Positions 56,164 to 64,000 of a DNA stretch of 64,000 nt are shown piece after piece. The position numbers and the translations under genes were made by a program. The stretch spans positions 341,997 to 405,996 of the forward strand of contig NZ_JACDRR010000010.1 of NCBI RefSeq assembly GCF_013449375.1, written 5' to 3'. Position 1 is the stretch's first letter. Each line of letters opens with the position of its first letter. The DNA comes from Pectobacterium sp. CFBP8739 (lineage in GTDB: Bacteria; Pseudomonadota; Gammaproteobacteria; Enterobacterales; Enterobacteriaceae). The notes under the pieces were generated by a model, which saw nothing but the letters and a program-made list of their open reading frames with translations, made no database searches and was not told where the DNA came from.

Positions 56164-57297
56164 GTGAAGATTTTGATTACTGGTGGTGCGGGTTTTATCG
56201 GCAGTGCTTTGGCAATTGCTCTAGCGAAACGCGGTGATGAAGTTGTTGTGCTGGATAGTCTTTCTCCCCAGATCCATGGGGAAACCCCTGAGTCTTCAGC
56301 ATTAGTGCAGCGATTGCCTAAAGCTGTTCGGTTTGTAAAAGGGGATGTCCGTGATCGTAATGATTGGGCTAAAGTATTGCCTGGTTGTGATGCTATCATC
56401 CATCTGGCTGCTGAGACAGGCACTGGACAATCCATGTATGAAATTGATCGTTATGTGGATGTCAATGTGCGTGGTACTTCGCTGATGTTAGATATCTTGG
56501 CCAAGAAAGAGCTTGGAAGTGAGTCCGTCAGACGTGTCGTAGTTGCTTCATCGAGAGCAATATACGGTGAAGGCAAGTACCAGGGACGCAATGGTTTTGT
56601 CTACCCAGAAGCACGAAATCTTTCCGATCTGGAAAATGGTATTTTTGAATGCAGAGATCCTGAAACGGGCGATATCGCTAAGCTTGTGCCAACTGATGAG
56701 ACTTCTCTAATTCATCCAACTTCTATCTACGGTATTACCAAGCAAGTACAAGAGCAGCTCGTGCTGACCAGTGGCACGGCTTTGGGGGTTGGTTCTGTCG
56801 CGCTGCGTTATCAAAATGTGTATGGGCCAGGACAATCGCTGAAAAATCCCTATACAGGTATTCTCTCAATATTTTCTACGTTATTGCTGCAAGGCAAGGA
56901 TGTGAACATATTCGAGGATGGAAAAGAAAGTCGAGATTTTGTCTACATTGATGATGTTGTTGCCGCAACGATTGCTGCTGTAGATTCCGATGTCACTGGG
57001 GTGGCTTATAACGTCGGCACTGGTGAATCGATTGATGTACTGACCGTAGCAAATACATTAAAGGCGAACTACGGTAAAGGCGGAAGCATTCGTATATCAG
57101 GAAATTTCCGTGTGGGTGATATTCGACATAACATGGCTGATCTCAGTAAGGTTAAGCGGGAGATTGGTTTTGTATCTCAAGTATCATTTGATAAGGGAAT
57201 TAAAGCTTTCTGTGATTGGGTAAAAACACAAGAAATCAGTGATTCGGGTTATGAACGCTCTGTAACTGAAATGCGTGAAAAAGGTTTGCTAAAATGA
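56164..57297 (+). CDS. NAD-dependent nucleotide-sugar 4-epimerase/dehydratase
   Basis: A 377-residue extended SDR enzyme starting at GTG (56164). It has the Rossmann motif GGAGFIGSA at residues 7-15, HLAAETGTGQSMYE near residue 80 and the catalytic SIYGITK (Tyr/Lys) near residues 187-193. It looks most like dTDP-L-rhamnose 4-epimerase-type enzymes (LSPQIHG, RYVDVNVRGT, VALRYQNVYGPGQSL and NIFEDGKESRDFVYIDD are characteristic). It should make a nucleotide sugar for the repeat unit; the exact sugar is uncertain because no dTDP-rhamnose synthesis genes are in view. Confidence 0.85.
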   Translation: MKILITGGAGFIGSALAIALAKRGDEVVVLDSLSPQIHGETPESSALVQRLPKAVRFVKGDVRDRNDWAKVLPGCDAIIHLAAETGTGQSMYEIDRYVDVNVRGTSLMLDILAKKELGSESVRRVVVASSRAIYGEGKYQGRNGFVYPEARNLSDLENGIFECRDPETGDIAKLVPTDETSLIHPTSIYGITKQVQEQLVLTSGTALGVGSVALRYQNVYGPGQSLKNPYTGILSIFSTLLLQGKDVNIFEDGKESRDFVYIDDVVAATIAAVDSDVTGVAYNVGTGESIDVLTVANTLKANYGKGGSIRISGNFRVGDIRHNMADLSKVKREIGFVSQVSFDKGIKAFCDWVKTQEISDSGYERSVTEMREKGLLK

Positions 57298-57328
57298 TGT
57301 CGATGTATACTTGCATGGAGGGGATAGG

Positions 57329-58321
57329 ATGACCTTGTCAGGCAAACGGATCCTGTTTATAGCGCCTATGTTTTTTGGTTATGAGAAGTTGATAAAGGAC
57401 GAATTGGAGCGAAAAGGGGCGCTTGTTGACTATTTTAACGATCGCCCAGACAATTCATTTTTAACAAAGTCATTGGTTCGTATCGATCGCCGATTGCTGG
57501 CTAAGAAAACAAATCGTTATTATGAAAATATAATCAAGGTAACGAGCAGCCATTTATACGATTATATTCTTATTGTGCGTGGTGAAGCAATTTCTCAGTC
57601 AATGTTACATAAGTTGCGGCTGACACAGCCGCAAGCTCGCTTATGTTTGTATTTATGGGACTCAATGCACTACAACCCGAACGCACGGAACATTTTAAAC
57701 GAGTTTGATTGCGCTTTTTCTTTTGACCGATCCGATGTCGAGAATAACTCACGACTTGAATTCTTACCGTTGTTTTATGGCCGGGATTTTGACCGTTCTG
57801 CAGCATGGACAGGTCCTCATACTTATGACGCCTGTTTTATCGGTACAATTCATACCGACCGCTATAAAGTGCTAGAAAAAATTCTTGATGATTTGCAGTC
57901 TCGTGAACGCCGTGTATTTGTATTTTGTTATTATCCATCACGAATATTGTATCGGCTACGCGCCTTCATCGACCCTGGTTTCCGTCGATTTGGCAACAAA
58001 TACGTGAGTTTTGTCGGTATGAAACTTTCGGATGTTGTTGATAAAATTGCTGACAGTAGAGCCGTAATTGATGTGAATCGTCCAGATCAACTTGGGCTTA
58101 CCATGAGAAGTCTGGAAGCAGTTGGTGCACAGCGTAAGCTGATCACCACTAATGCTGATATTGTCAATTATGACATTTACAATCCAAACGCAGTGTTGGT
58201 TGTCGATCGGAGCAATCCATATATTGAAGATGCATTTCTGGCAGCAAGTGAGTTGCCGTTTTCTACTGAAATCAGAAATGAATATTCAGTTTCTGCATGG
58301 GTGGATAGAATTTTTAGCTAA
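57329..58321 (+). CDS. Probable glycosyltransferase (GT-B-like), poorly classified
   Basis: A 330-residue cytosolic protein. It begins with a beta-strand/loop typical of GT-B enzymes (KRILFIAPMFFGYEKLIKDE) and has LYLWDSMHYNPN near residue 115, DACFIGTIHTDRYK near residue 163 and, in the C-terminal half, VIDVNRPDQLGLTMRSLEAV, which is like the donor-binding region of CgeB-type glycosyltransferases. The start at 57329 is chosen for GGAGGGG upstream; an in-frame TTG lies further up. The substrate is unknown. In the cluster it would add one sugar to the repeat unit. Confidence 0.75.
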   Translation: MTLSGKRILFIAPMFFGYEKLIKDELERKGALVDYFNDRPDNSFLTKSLVRIDRRLLAKKTNRYYENIIKVTSSHLYDYILIVRGEAISQSMLHKLRLTQPQARLCLYLWDSMHYNPNARNILNEFDCAFSFDRSDVENNSRLEFLPLFYGRDFDRSAAWTGPHTYDACFIGTIHTDRYKVLEKILDDLQSRERRVFVFCYYPSRILYRLRAFIDPGFRRFGNKYVSFVGMKLSDVVDKIADSRAVIDVNRPDQLGLTMRSLEAVGAQRKLITTNADIVNYDIYNPNAVLVVDRSNPYIEDAFLAASELPFSTEIRNEYSVSAWVDRIFS

Positions 58322-58367
58322 AAGTTATTCTAATTTTATTTGTGAACAATGGATCAGAGAATGAAAT

Positions 58368-59678
58368 ATGAATAGGGCTATTGTGGGTTATTCAAAAGTT
58401 GAAATCCGCACTAAAGTGACCATGAAATTAGTTCTTGTTTGGTTATCATTAGCTACGATATTTATGTCAGGGTTGTATACTCCAACACCTATCGGGATTA
58501 TGTTTTGGAGTTACATACTGATGAGTATGACATTTATTCTGATGGCAGTGATAAATCGAAGTATCGGTCTTAAAAATGTTTGGTTGATTTTCTTTGTAAT
58601 ACTTCAAGCGTGTTCATTGGTCAGTATAATGCTGACTTATTCAAATTATGGGGATTTACTGGAGCGGTTTATCTCATCTACGGCAAAAGTATTTCTTCTT
58701 TTTATATTTGTGATTTTTTATTATTTGATTTACCGAACATCTAATCACTCTGTTGTCGAGTTATTTTATCGTTATTTTCAAGTTGCTGTTTTCTTTTCTT
58801 GGCTTGGTGTATTACAAGAGTTGATTTTTATTCTCTCGGGAATGGATATTTTTGGTTTGATAGGTGGCGGCGCTAAAAATCACGGAGCTTATCTAGGAAT
58901 TGCTGGGTTAAGTGTAGAGCCGGCTTTTTATGCTTGTGCCCTATTACCTGCCGCAGCCTATTCTATTTCAGAGTTTGTTCGTAGCTTTAAAATTACTATA
59001 AATAGTTTTGTTTTAATTCTGTCTGTAATTTTGTCTACATCCTCTCTGGGATATCTTGGATTGTTTGCTGCTGCTGCGCTTTCTTTTTTTATAGGAATGA
59101 ATAAAAAAAAATTATGGATGGTGCTATTATCATTACCACTCGTGTTGATAATGGTTTATAAATTGACTAGTACCGATTTTTTTCAACTACGCTGGCATGA
59201 TACTGTTTCTGTTTTACAAGGTGGTGAATTAACAATGGAAGATGGTATGAATATAAGTACCTATTCTGCAGCTGTTAATGCGATTATTGCCATATCCTCA
59301 GTAAAGGATAACTATGGCGGAGGGGCTGGTTTCGGAACATATAGCACTGTGTTTGATAAATATATTAATCAGTATGAAATGCCCACATATCGTGACACTC
59401 TCCCTGGAAGAGGATCTGCTACATCTCTATTTAGCCGTGCAACAGCTGAAATGGGGGTCGTTGCTTGGCTATTTTTCGTCCTAGTTGGTAGCTGGTGCTG
59501 GCGCATACTTAGAAGAAGTACATGTAAGCCAATAGCTATTGCCTATGTATCAACCCTTTTAATTATCCTCATGCGGATGGGAGAATACTACGCCAACGGC
59601 GTTATTCTTGTTTTTTTGATGATCTATTGGATGAAGAAAGAATATGAATTTCATCCTAATGATAAGCCTAAAATCTAG
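58368..59678 (+). CDS. wzy: Polysaccharide polymerase Wzy (predicted)
   Basis: A 436-residue membrane protein with about 11-12 hydrophobic helices and a large periplasmic loop (about residues 275-350, containing YGGGAGFGTYSTVFDKYINQ) as expected for Wzy polymerases. These have little primary-sequence conservation; the assignment rests on topology and on position directly before a wzx flippase in a wza-wzb-wzc cluster. Strongly AT-rich coding sequence. It should join lipid-linked repeat units at the periplasmic face. Confidence 0.82.
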   Translation: MNRAIVGYSKVEIRTKVTMKLVLVWLSLATIFMSGLYTPTPIGIMFWSYILMSMTFILMAVINRSIGLKNVWLIFFVILQACSLVSIMLTYSNYGDLLERFISSTAKVFLLFIFVIFYYLIYRTSNHSVVELFYRYFQVAVFFSWLGVLQELIFILSGMDIFGLIGGGAKNHGAYLGIAGLSVEPAFYACALLPAAAYSISEFVRSFKITINSFVLILSVILSTSSLGYLGLFAAAALSFFIGMNKKKLWMVLLSLPLVLIMVYKLTSTDFFQLRWHDTVSVLQGGELTMEDGMNISTYSAAVNAIIAISSVKDNYGGGAGFGTYSTVFDKYINQYEMPTYRDTLPGRGSATSLFSRATAEMGVVAWLFFVLVGSWCWRILRRSTCKPIAIAYVSTLLIILMRMGEYYANGVILVFLMIYWMKKEYEFHPNDKPKI

Positions 59679-59695
59679 AGGCAGTGTGATTAATC

Positions 59696-60982
59696 ATGCA
59701 TAAGCGTTTACTCGCAGTGTTCTCTACTCTAATGCTAAGGGGATTGGGGTCTGGGATTTCTGTCATATTCACTATTCTTGTTTCTAGATATTTAGAAACA
59801 TCATCAGCCGCTCATTTTTTCTTTCTTTTCAATATAAGTACAATTGCGGCCGTGTGTTTTCGTTGGGGGTTAGATGAAGTTATTGTTCGTAGAGTAGCAG
59901 CTTCTTCAGAAAATGAGGTCGATGATATTGCTAATGGAGTAATAGGACTTGCTCATCGTCGTATACTCATATGGGGTATTCTGGCAATGTTAGCGATGTT
60001 TGTATCTGTTAATTCACTCGATCGAGAGTTATTGCATGGGATAGGGTTGTTTGAAGGAGGTATTGTTATTTTTTCTGCAGTAATGATTGCATTGGTAGCT
60101 TGTGCGGCACGGATAAAACAAGGCTTGGGATATACGAACTTGGCGACGTTTTTATTAAATATTGCTGTTCCGATGTTTTCATTGATTGTAATGTTGGTTT
60201 TTCTACTTTCGGGTATTACGATAGATTCTGGTAAATTAATTCTTATCTATGCTTCAGTTTCTGTAATATGTTATCTTTTTGTTATTTTTCGCCATTACGG
60301 AAGCCCAGTAAAAATCATTATTAAAGTTACACGACATACATTAAATGATGTGAGAAAAGATGCCTATGCTGCCAATAAACTGGGTGTTGTTGTCTTAGCG
60401 CAGCAAGCACTAATCTGGACTGCGTTGTTGGTAATACCTCTGATGTATGGTAGTGAACAGTATAAAGGTTTTGTTGTTGCGCAAAAATTATCAATGTTGA
60501 TTAGTCTTTTGATGCTTGCTGTAAACTTTACTTTTTCTTCTCGGTTTGCATCTCTCCATGCAGCAGGAAAGTTGAGTGAATTAAGAAGAATAGTTAGTTA
60601 TTCGGCAGTAGCTATTCTTGTTGCAAGTATTGGCGTGTTATTTATTATGATTATTGCGAAAGATTTTATTTTACAATATGCGAAAATTGATACTGACATG
60701 ACTGATGTATTGATGATTTTATTAGTAAGTCAAGTTCTTTTTTCACTGACTGCTTTATTTTCTGTAGTATTGAGCATGTGCCGAGATGATAATTATCTAC
60801 TTCTTTCCCAGAGTGTAACTAACACACTAGGTGTAATAATATTTATAACAGTAAGTTTCTCTTTTAGCATCGAATATGCATGTATGGTTTTTTTTGTTAT
60901 CTATTTTGCACTTTCATTATTATTAGGTGCACGTGCATACCAACTGACAGGAAAATCCAGATGTGAGGTATCAAGTTTATGA
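59696..60982 (+). CDS. wzx: Oligosaccharide repeat-unit flippase Wzx (predicted)
   Basis: A 428-residue protein of the MOP/PST flippase superfamily with about 12 hydrophobic segments (for example LLAVFSTLMLRGLGSGISVI, and ALIWTALLVIPLMYGSEQYK mid-protein). Expected to move undecaprenyl-linked repeat units across the inner membrane. It lies 17 bases after wzy and its stop overlaps the next start by four bases (60979-60982). Confidence 0.85.
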   Translation: MHKRLLAVFSTLMLRGLGSGISVIFTILVSRYLETSSAAHFFFLFNISTIAAVCFRWGLDEVIVRRVAASSENEVDDIANGVIGLAHRRILIWGILAMLAMFVSVNSLDRELLHGIGLFEGGIVIFSAVMIALVACAARIKQGLGYTNLATFLLNIAVPMFSLIVMLVFLLSGITIDSGKLILIYASVSVICYLFVIFRHYGSPVKIIIKVTRHTLNDVRKDAYAANKLGVVVLAQQALIWTALLVIPLMYGSEQYKGFVVAQKLSMLISLLMLAVNFTFSSRFASLHAAGKLSELRRIVSYSAVAILVASIGVLFIMIIAKDFILQYAKIDTDMTDVLMILLVSQVLFSLTALFSVVLSMCRDDNYLLLSQSVTNTLGVIIFITVSFSFSIEYACMVFFVIYFALSLLLGARAYQLTGKSRCEVSSL

Positions 60983-62232
60983 CAGTTGGACGTGAATTCG
61001 AACGTATACAAAAATTTAAGCACAGCGGAAGTGCTGTTTTGGATGGTGTAAATTATGCGTACGTCATCGCGCCCTATTTATATGATATATCCTTTGTTGG
61101 ATGGTGTAAGAGGCTTGTTTTTTCGCTGTTTTTCTCAACATCCCTTAGGCCAATAAACATCGAAGGACATTCTTTGTTATTGTTTTATTCATGCCGAAAA
61201 AAAAACAGGCCTGATTATGACTATGTTATAACTGGTGTGCGGAATTCATTGAATAACGATTACGACTATGTTGAATCTGAAGAACAGTTTTCATTACTCC
61301 AATTTTTGCCGACACTATATAGACTACCTTCTTCTTTTAAATTAACTTCAGGGTATGAAAAAGGGCTGATGCAACGGTTTAGTGTTTCCTTATTGATTGC
61401 TAAATACCGAACTACTGCTGTGAACGTTATGAGTGTCTTGTCTGGTCACCGTAGCTGTGTTGTAACTTTTTGTGATGCTCATCCTCCTGAAAATTTATTT
61501 GCTCAGATGGCTAAAGCCATCGGCATCTTTACGGTGACTAACCAGCATGGGCAATACCGACTATTAAACCATAATAATATGAGTCCAGATGCTGAAGCCT
61601 ATGCAAACTTCGTAAGTGAGAGGATGCTTTGTTGGGGAGCTGCGACACGCTCTGAGTTCGTTAAATTTGGTGTATCCCCTGAACGTATGATGATCACTGG
61701 GTGGATCAGACAATGCCAACGTGTGCAGAAGTCTGAAGATGGGAGTCGTACTGGAATTTTGGGGGTGATGCTAAATGGAGAAAATGGGAAGGAATCAAAT
61801 TTTGTTCTAATTCAATCGGCTAAGCACGTTGCGAGTGCATTGGCAATGCGCTATTTCGTCAGATTACACCCAGCAAATGATGCTAATAATTACTCTCATC
61901 TTTTAGATGAAAATTGTGTTGCTATTGAACGTTGTGGTTTACAAGATTACTTAGCAAAGGTTGATTTTAGTATTGCCCATATGTCTGGGGCCGTTATTGA
62001 AATGCTATGTTCTGGTTCTCTTATTTACTTGTTAGATGACGGCTGTCTTGCCGATATATTTTGTATTAATGGCTTGAGTTATAAACATAGTGACGACATT
62101 GTCTTGGCTGTTAGTGAAGATTTAGAATCGCCGAATTTAAGTAAGAAACGGATGCTTGAGTTGGGGCATTGGTTTAATGATGACAGTGACCAACCAGAAC
62201 ATATCAGGTCGGCTATTTATTTTAATGGCTAG
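60979..62232 (+). CDS. Putative glycosyltransferase-like protein, unclassified
   Basis: A 417-residue protein, mostly soluble with one weak hydrophobic stretch (near residues 45-60). Segments such as TNQHGQYRLLN near residue 190, MLCWGAATRSEFVKFGVSPE near residue 218, the RLHPAND motif near residue 294 and AHMSGAVIEMLCSGSLIYLL near residue 333 recall GT-B-like capsule glycosyl- or polyol-phosphate transferases (HP motif, C-terminal acidic donor region). I cannot name a family with confidence. It is coupled to wzx by a four-base overlap. It probably adds a residue or substituent to the repeat unit. Confidence 0.65.
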   Translation: MTVGREFERIQKFKHSGSAVLDGVNYAYVIAPYLYDISFVGWCKRLVFSLFFSTSLRPINIEGHSLLLFYSCRKKNRPDYDYVITGVRNSLNNDYDYVESEEQFSLLQFLPTLYRLPSSFKLTSGYEKGLMQRFSVSLLIAKYRTTAVNVMSVLSGHRSCVVTFCDAHPPENLFAQMAKAIGIFTVTNQHGQYRLLNHNNMSPDAEAYANFVSERMLCWGAATRSEFVKFGVSPERMMITGWIRQCQRVQKSEDGSRTGILGVMLNGENGKESNFVLIQSAKHVASALAMRYFVRLHPANDANNYSHLLDENCVAIERCGLQDYLAKVDFSIAHMSGAVIEMLCSGSLIYLLDDGCLADIFCINGLSYKHSDDIVLAVSEDLESPNLSKKRMLELGHWFNDDSDQPEHIRSAIYFNG

Positions 62233-62290
62233 ACAGATTTATTGTTAATGGTATTGCTGTATATTATAATGTTGATTTTTTGGTATTTTT

Positions 62291-62872
62291 ATGCATTTTA
62301 TTTATAAAGTAATTTGGATAATTCGTGCCTTCATTTATGGTGTTTTTTTGGGAAGGTTCGGGTTTCCTGGTTATATAGGTCCACCTATGTTTATACAAGG
62401 GTGGAAGCGAATATTTATCGGTAAGCGAGTTCGTGTTTTTCCAGGTTTACGGGCAGAGTGTCATGGCGAAGGGCGATTGTTTATTCATGATAATGTATCT
62501 ATAGGGCAGGGTTTTCATGTTACCTGCATGGGTGATTTACATATTAAAAAAGGAGTTTTAATAACAGGATATGTTACAGTCACTGATATAGAACATGAAT
62601 ATATGTCGGTTGACTCCCCCATTTTAGAGCAACCTATGATTTTAAAAAAAACTGAAATCGGTGAAAATTCTTTTATAGGTATGGGGGCTCGAATTCAAGC
62701 TGGTACGATTCTTGGCAAAGGTTGTATTGTGGGCGCGAATGCAGTTGTAAGAGGTGTTTTTCCTGATTATTCAGTTATTGTAGGTGCCCCTGGAAGAGTT
62801 ATCAAACGCTATAATCCAGAGACTTCATCGTGGGAACGTGTTTGCGAAGTGGAAAAACATTCCCAAGATTAA
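62291..62872 (+). CDS. Hexapeptide-repeat acyltransferase
   Basis: A 193-residue left-handed beta-helix protein of the LpxA-like/WcaF-CysE type. Hexapeptide repeats run from about residue 70 to 170 (IHDNVSIGQGFHVT, LHIKKGVLITGYVTVTDIE, IGENSFIGMGARIQAGTILG, GCIVGANAVVRGVFPDYSVI), ending with the usual VGAPGRVIKRYN. It most likely O-acetylates a sugar of the polysaccharide. The C-terminus overlaps the upstream extension of the next reading frame but not its preferred start. Confidence 0.88.
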   Translation: MHFIYKVIWIIRAFIYGVFLGRFGFPGYIGPPMFIQGWKRIFIGKRVRVFPGLRAECHGEGRLFIHDNVSIGQGFHVTCMGDLHIKKGVLITGYVTVTDIEHEYMSVDSPILEQPMILKKTEIGENSFIGMGARIQAGTILGKGCIVGANAVVRGVFPDYSVIVGAPGRVIKRYNPETSSWERVCEVEKHSQD

Positions 62873-62889
62873 TAATAGATAAGAGAAGA

Positions 62890-63849
62890 ATGGCAAATAT
62901 GAGCACGATATTTGATACTAACCTCGATTATGTCGCAGTTGCACGCCATGTCTTTAATATTGAGGCTAGAGCTGTTGCTGGGCTTTATAATAACTTGGAT
63001 GAGCAATTTAATTGGGCTGTTAGATATATTCTCGAGTCCAAAGGTCGGGTTATTATCTGTGGTATGGGAAAATCAGGGATAATAGGTAAGAAAGTTGCAG
63101 CAACTATGGCAAGCACCGGTACGCCCAGTTTTTTCATGCATCCTGGTGAGGCCTATCACGGCGATTTGGGAATGGTAACGCATGAAGATGTGTTTGTTGC
63201 CATTTCTAATTCAGGCGAAACCGACGAAGTTGTTAAGTTGTTACCCTTCCTGAAGGATAACGGTAATATTTTGATTGGTATCACAGGTAATCCGGATTCA
63301 ACTTTGGCGCGTGCGGCTGATTGCCATCTTAATGTACATGTCAAGCAAGAGGCATGCCCGCTGCAATTGGCACCAACGTCTTCTACCACCGCTACCTTGG
63401 CAATGGGGGATGCGTTGGCGATAACCCTGATGGAAGCTCGTGGTTTCAAGCCTGAGAATTTTGCCCGTTTCCACCCCGGTGGCTCACTTGGAAGACGTCT
63501 ACTCAGCAAAGTGGAGTATGAGATGTTCAAGGGTACGCTGCCTTTTGTGGAGGAAGATACACCCTTAATGGATGTTATTGCGACGATAACGCACTCCAGC
63601 TTAGGGCTTGCTATTGTTCGCACCAAAGACAGTTGGGCCGTTATTACCGATGGTGATATCCGGCGGGCTCTTGAACAACACGGTAAAGATTTTTTTGATC
63701 GCAAAGCCGTTGAGGTGATGACCCGCAACCCCGTACGCGTCTCTGTTGGCACGCGCACAGAGGATGCACTGCAATTAATGGAGCGGCGAAAAATTTCTGC
63801 ATTGCTTGTCTTCGACCGCGATGATCTGGTCGGTATTTTTAAAAAATAA
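62890..63849 (+). CDS. kpsF: D-arabinose 5-phosphate isomerase, KpsF type
   Basis: Interconverts D-ribulose 5-phosphate and D-arabinose 5-phosphate, the first step toward Kdo. A 319-residue protein with an N-terminal SIS sugar-isomerase domain (CGMGKSGIIGKKVAATMAST, near residue 59; NSGETDEVVKLLP; QLAPTSSTTATLAMGDALA) and two C-terminal CBS domains (MDVIATITHSSLGLAIV; VMTRNPVRVSV). The length suits KdsD/KpsF/GutQ. Start 62890 is preferred (AGAGAAG upstream); an ATG at 62899 is also possible. Its presence in a capsule cluster points to a Kdo- or D-arabinose-derived component. The 151 bases after it show no gene; the cluster may continue beyond the edge. Confidence 0.93.
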   Translation: MANMSTIFDTNLDYVAVARHVFNIEARAVAGLYNNLDEQFNWAVRYILESKGRVIICGMGKSGIIGKKVAATMASTGTPSFFMHPGEAYHGDLGMVTHEDVFVAISNSGETDEVVKLLPFLKDNGNILIGITGNPDSTLARAADCHLNVHVKQEACPLQLAPTSSTTATLAMGDALAITLMEARGFKPENFARFHPGGSLGRRLLSKVEYEMFKGTLPFVEEDTPLMDVIATITHSSLGLAIVRTKDSWAVITDGDIRRALEQHGKDFFDRKAVEVMTRNPVRVSVGTRTEDALQLMERRKISALLVFDRDDLVGIFKK

Positions 63850-64000
63850 CCGTGTGATTAATCATTCAAACTGATTTCCAAGCTTGTTAGTGAGTGTGCC
63901 TTATAGGACGAATAATATAATTGATGTGTTAATTATTCATTCTGAATAATGGTTGATGTTGTAATTTATTGAAACTGATAGTTCTTAATTGTATCGGTTT

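Overview
The window is chromosomal DNA from an enterobacterium of the soft-rot group, most likely Pectobacterium or a close relative. The evidence is gene order: gpmA, galM, galE, modF-modE, acrZ, modABC, ybhA, pgl, metG/apbC, udk, dcd, asmA, yegH and wza-wzb-wzc follow the enterobacterial backbone, and the proteins are close to their E. coli counterparts. The genus is an inference. No rRNA is present; there is one tRNA (Ser, anticodon TGA).

Layout. 1-508: the leader-distal end of a type I-E CRISPR array, with no cas genes in view. 836-1588: gpmA. 1726-8706: a copper/silver efflux block (cusF-C-B-A plus a His/Cys-containing small exported protein) lying between gpmA and galM, where E. coli has nothing comparable; galT and galK are absent from between galE and galM. 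11235-16559: molybdate regulation and uptake (modE-modF, acrZ, modABC) with a ModE operator. 16795-22433: an apparently uncharacterised sugar-catabolic regulon made of a periplasmic TIM-barrel isomerase, a LacI-type regulator, a Gfo/Idh/MocA dehydrogenase, a cytosolic TIM-barrel isomerase and a nucleoside-permease-type MFS transporter, linked by three copies of the palindrome GTAATCGATTAC; glk is divergent from it. 23658-28489: ybhA, tRNA-Ser, an acquired-looking acuI/acuR pair, an IS3-family transposase remnant and pgl. 28581-30921: an LVIVD beta-propeller protein paired with an orphan sugar-binding protein. 31206-35802: formate dehydrogenase fdoGHI, with cysteine at the catalytic position where E. 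coli has selenocysteine, and with ModE-like and NarL/NarP-like sites upstream. 36083-43130: housekeeping genes metG, apbC, udk, dcd and asmA. 43131-46843: dcuC followed by two toxin-antitoxin modules (HepT/MntA and HipBA) inserted before yegH.

49195-63849: an exopolysaccharide/capsule cluster of Wzy-dependent type. It has a JUMPstart/ops element for RfaH, a WecA-like initiating transferase, wza-wzb-wzc, a hairpin, then an AT-rich variable part with a WcaJ-like second initiating transferase, a sugar epimerase, two poorly classified glycosyltransferase-like proteins, wzy, wzx, an acyltransferase and a KpsF-type arabinose-5-phosphate isomerase. The cluster probably continues past the right edge.

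How it fits together: molybdate uptake (modABC), its sensor ModE and a molybdenum enzyme (FdoG) share a recognisable operator. The LacI-type protein appears to control a complete import-oxidise-isomerise pathway for an unidentified sugar. The polysaccharide cluster encodes initiation, assembly, flipping, polymerisation, export and phosphoregulation of one surface glycan.
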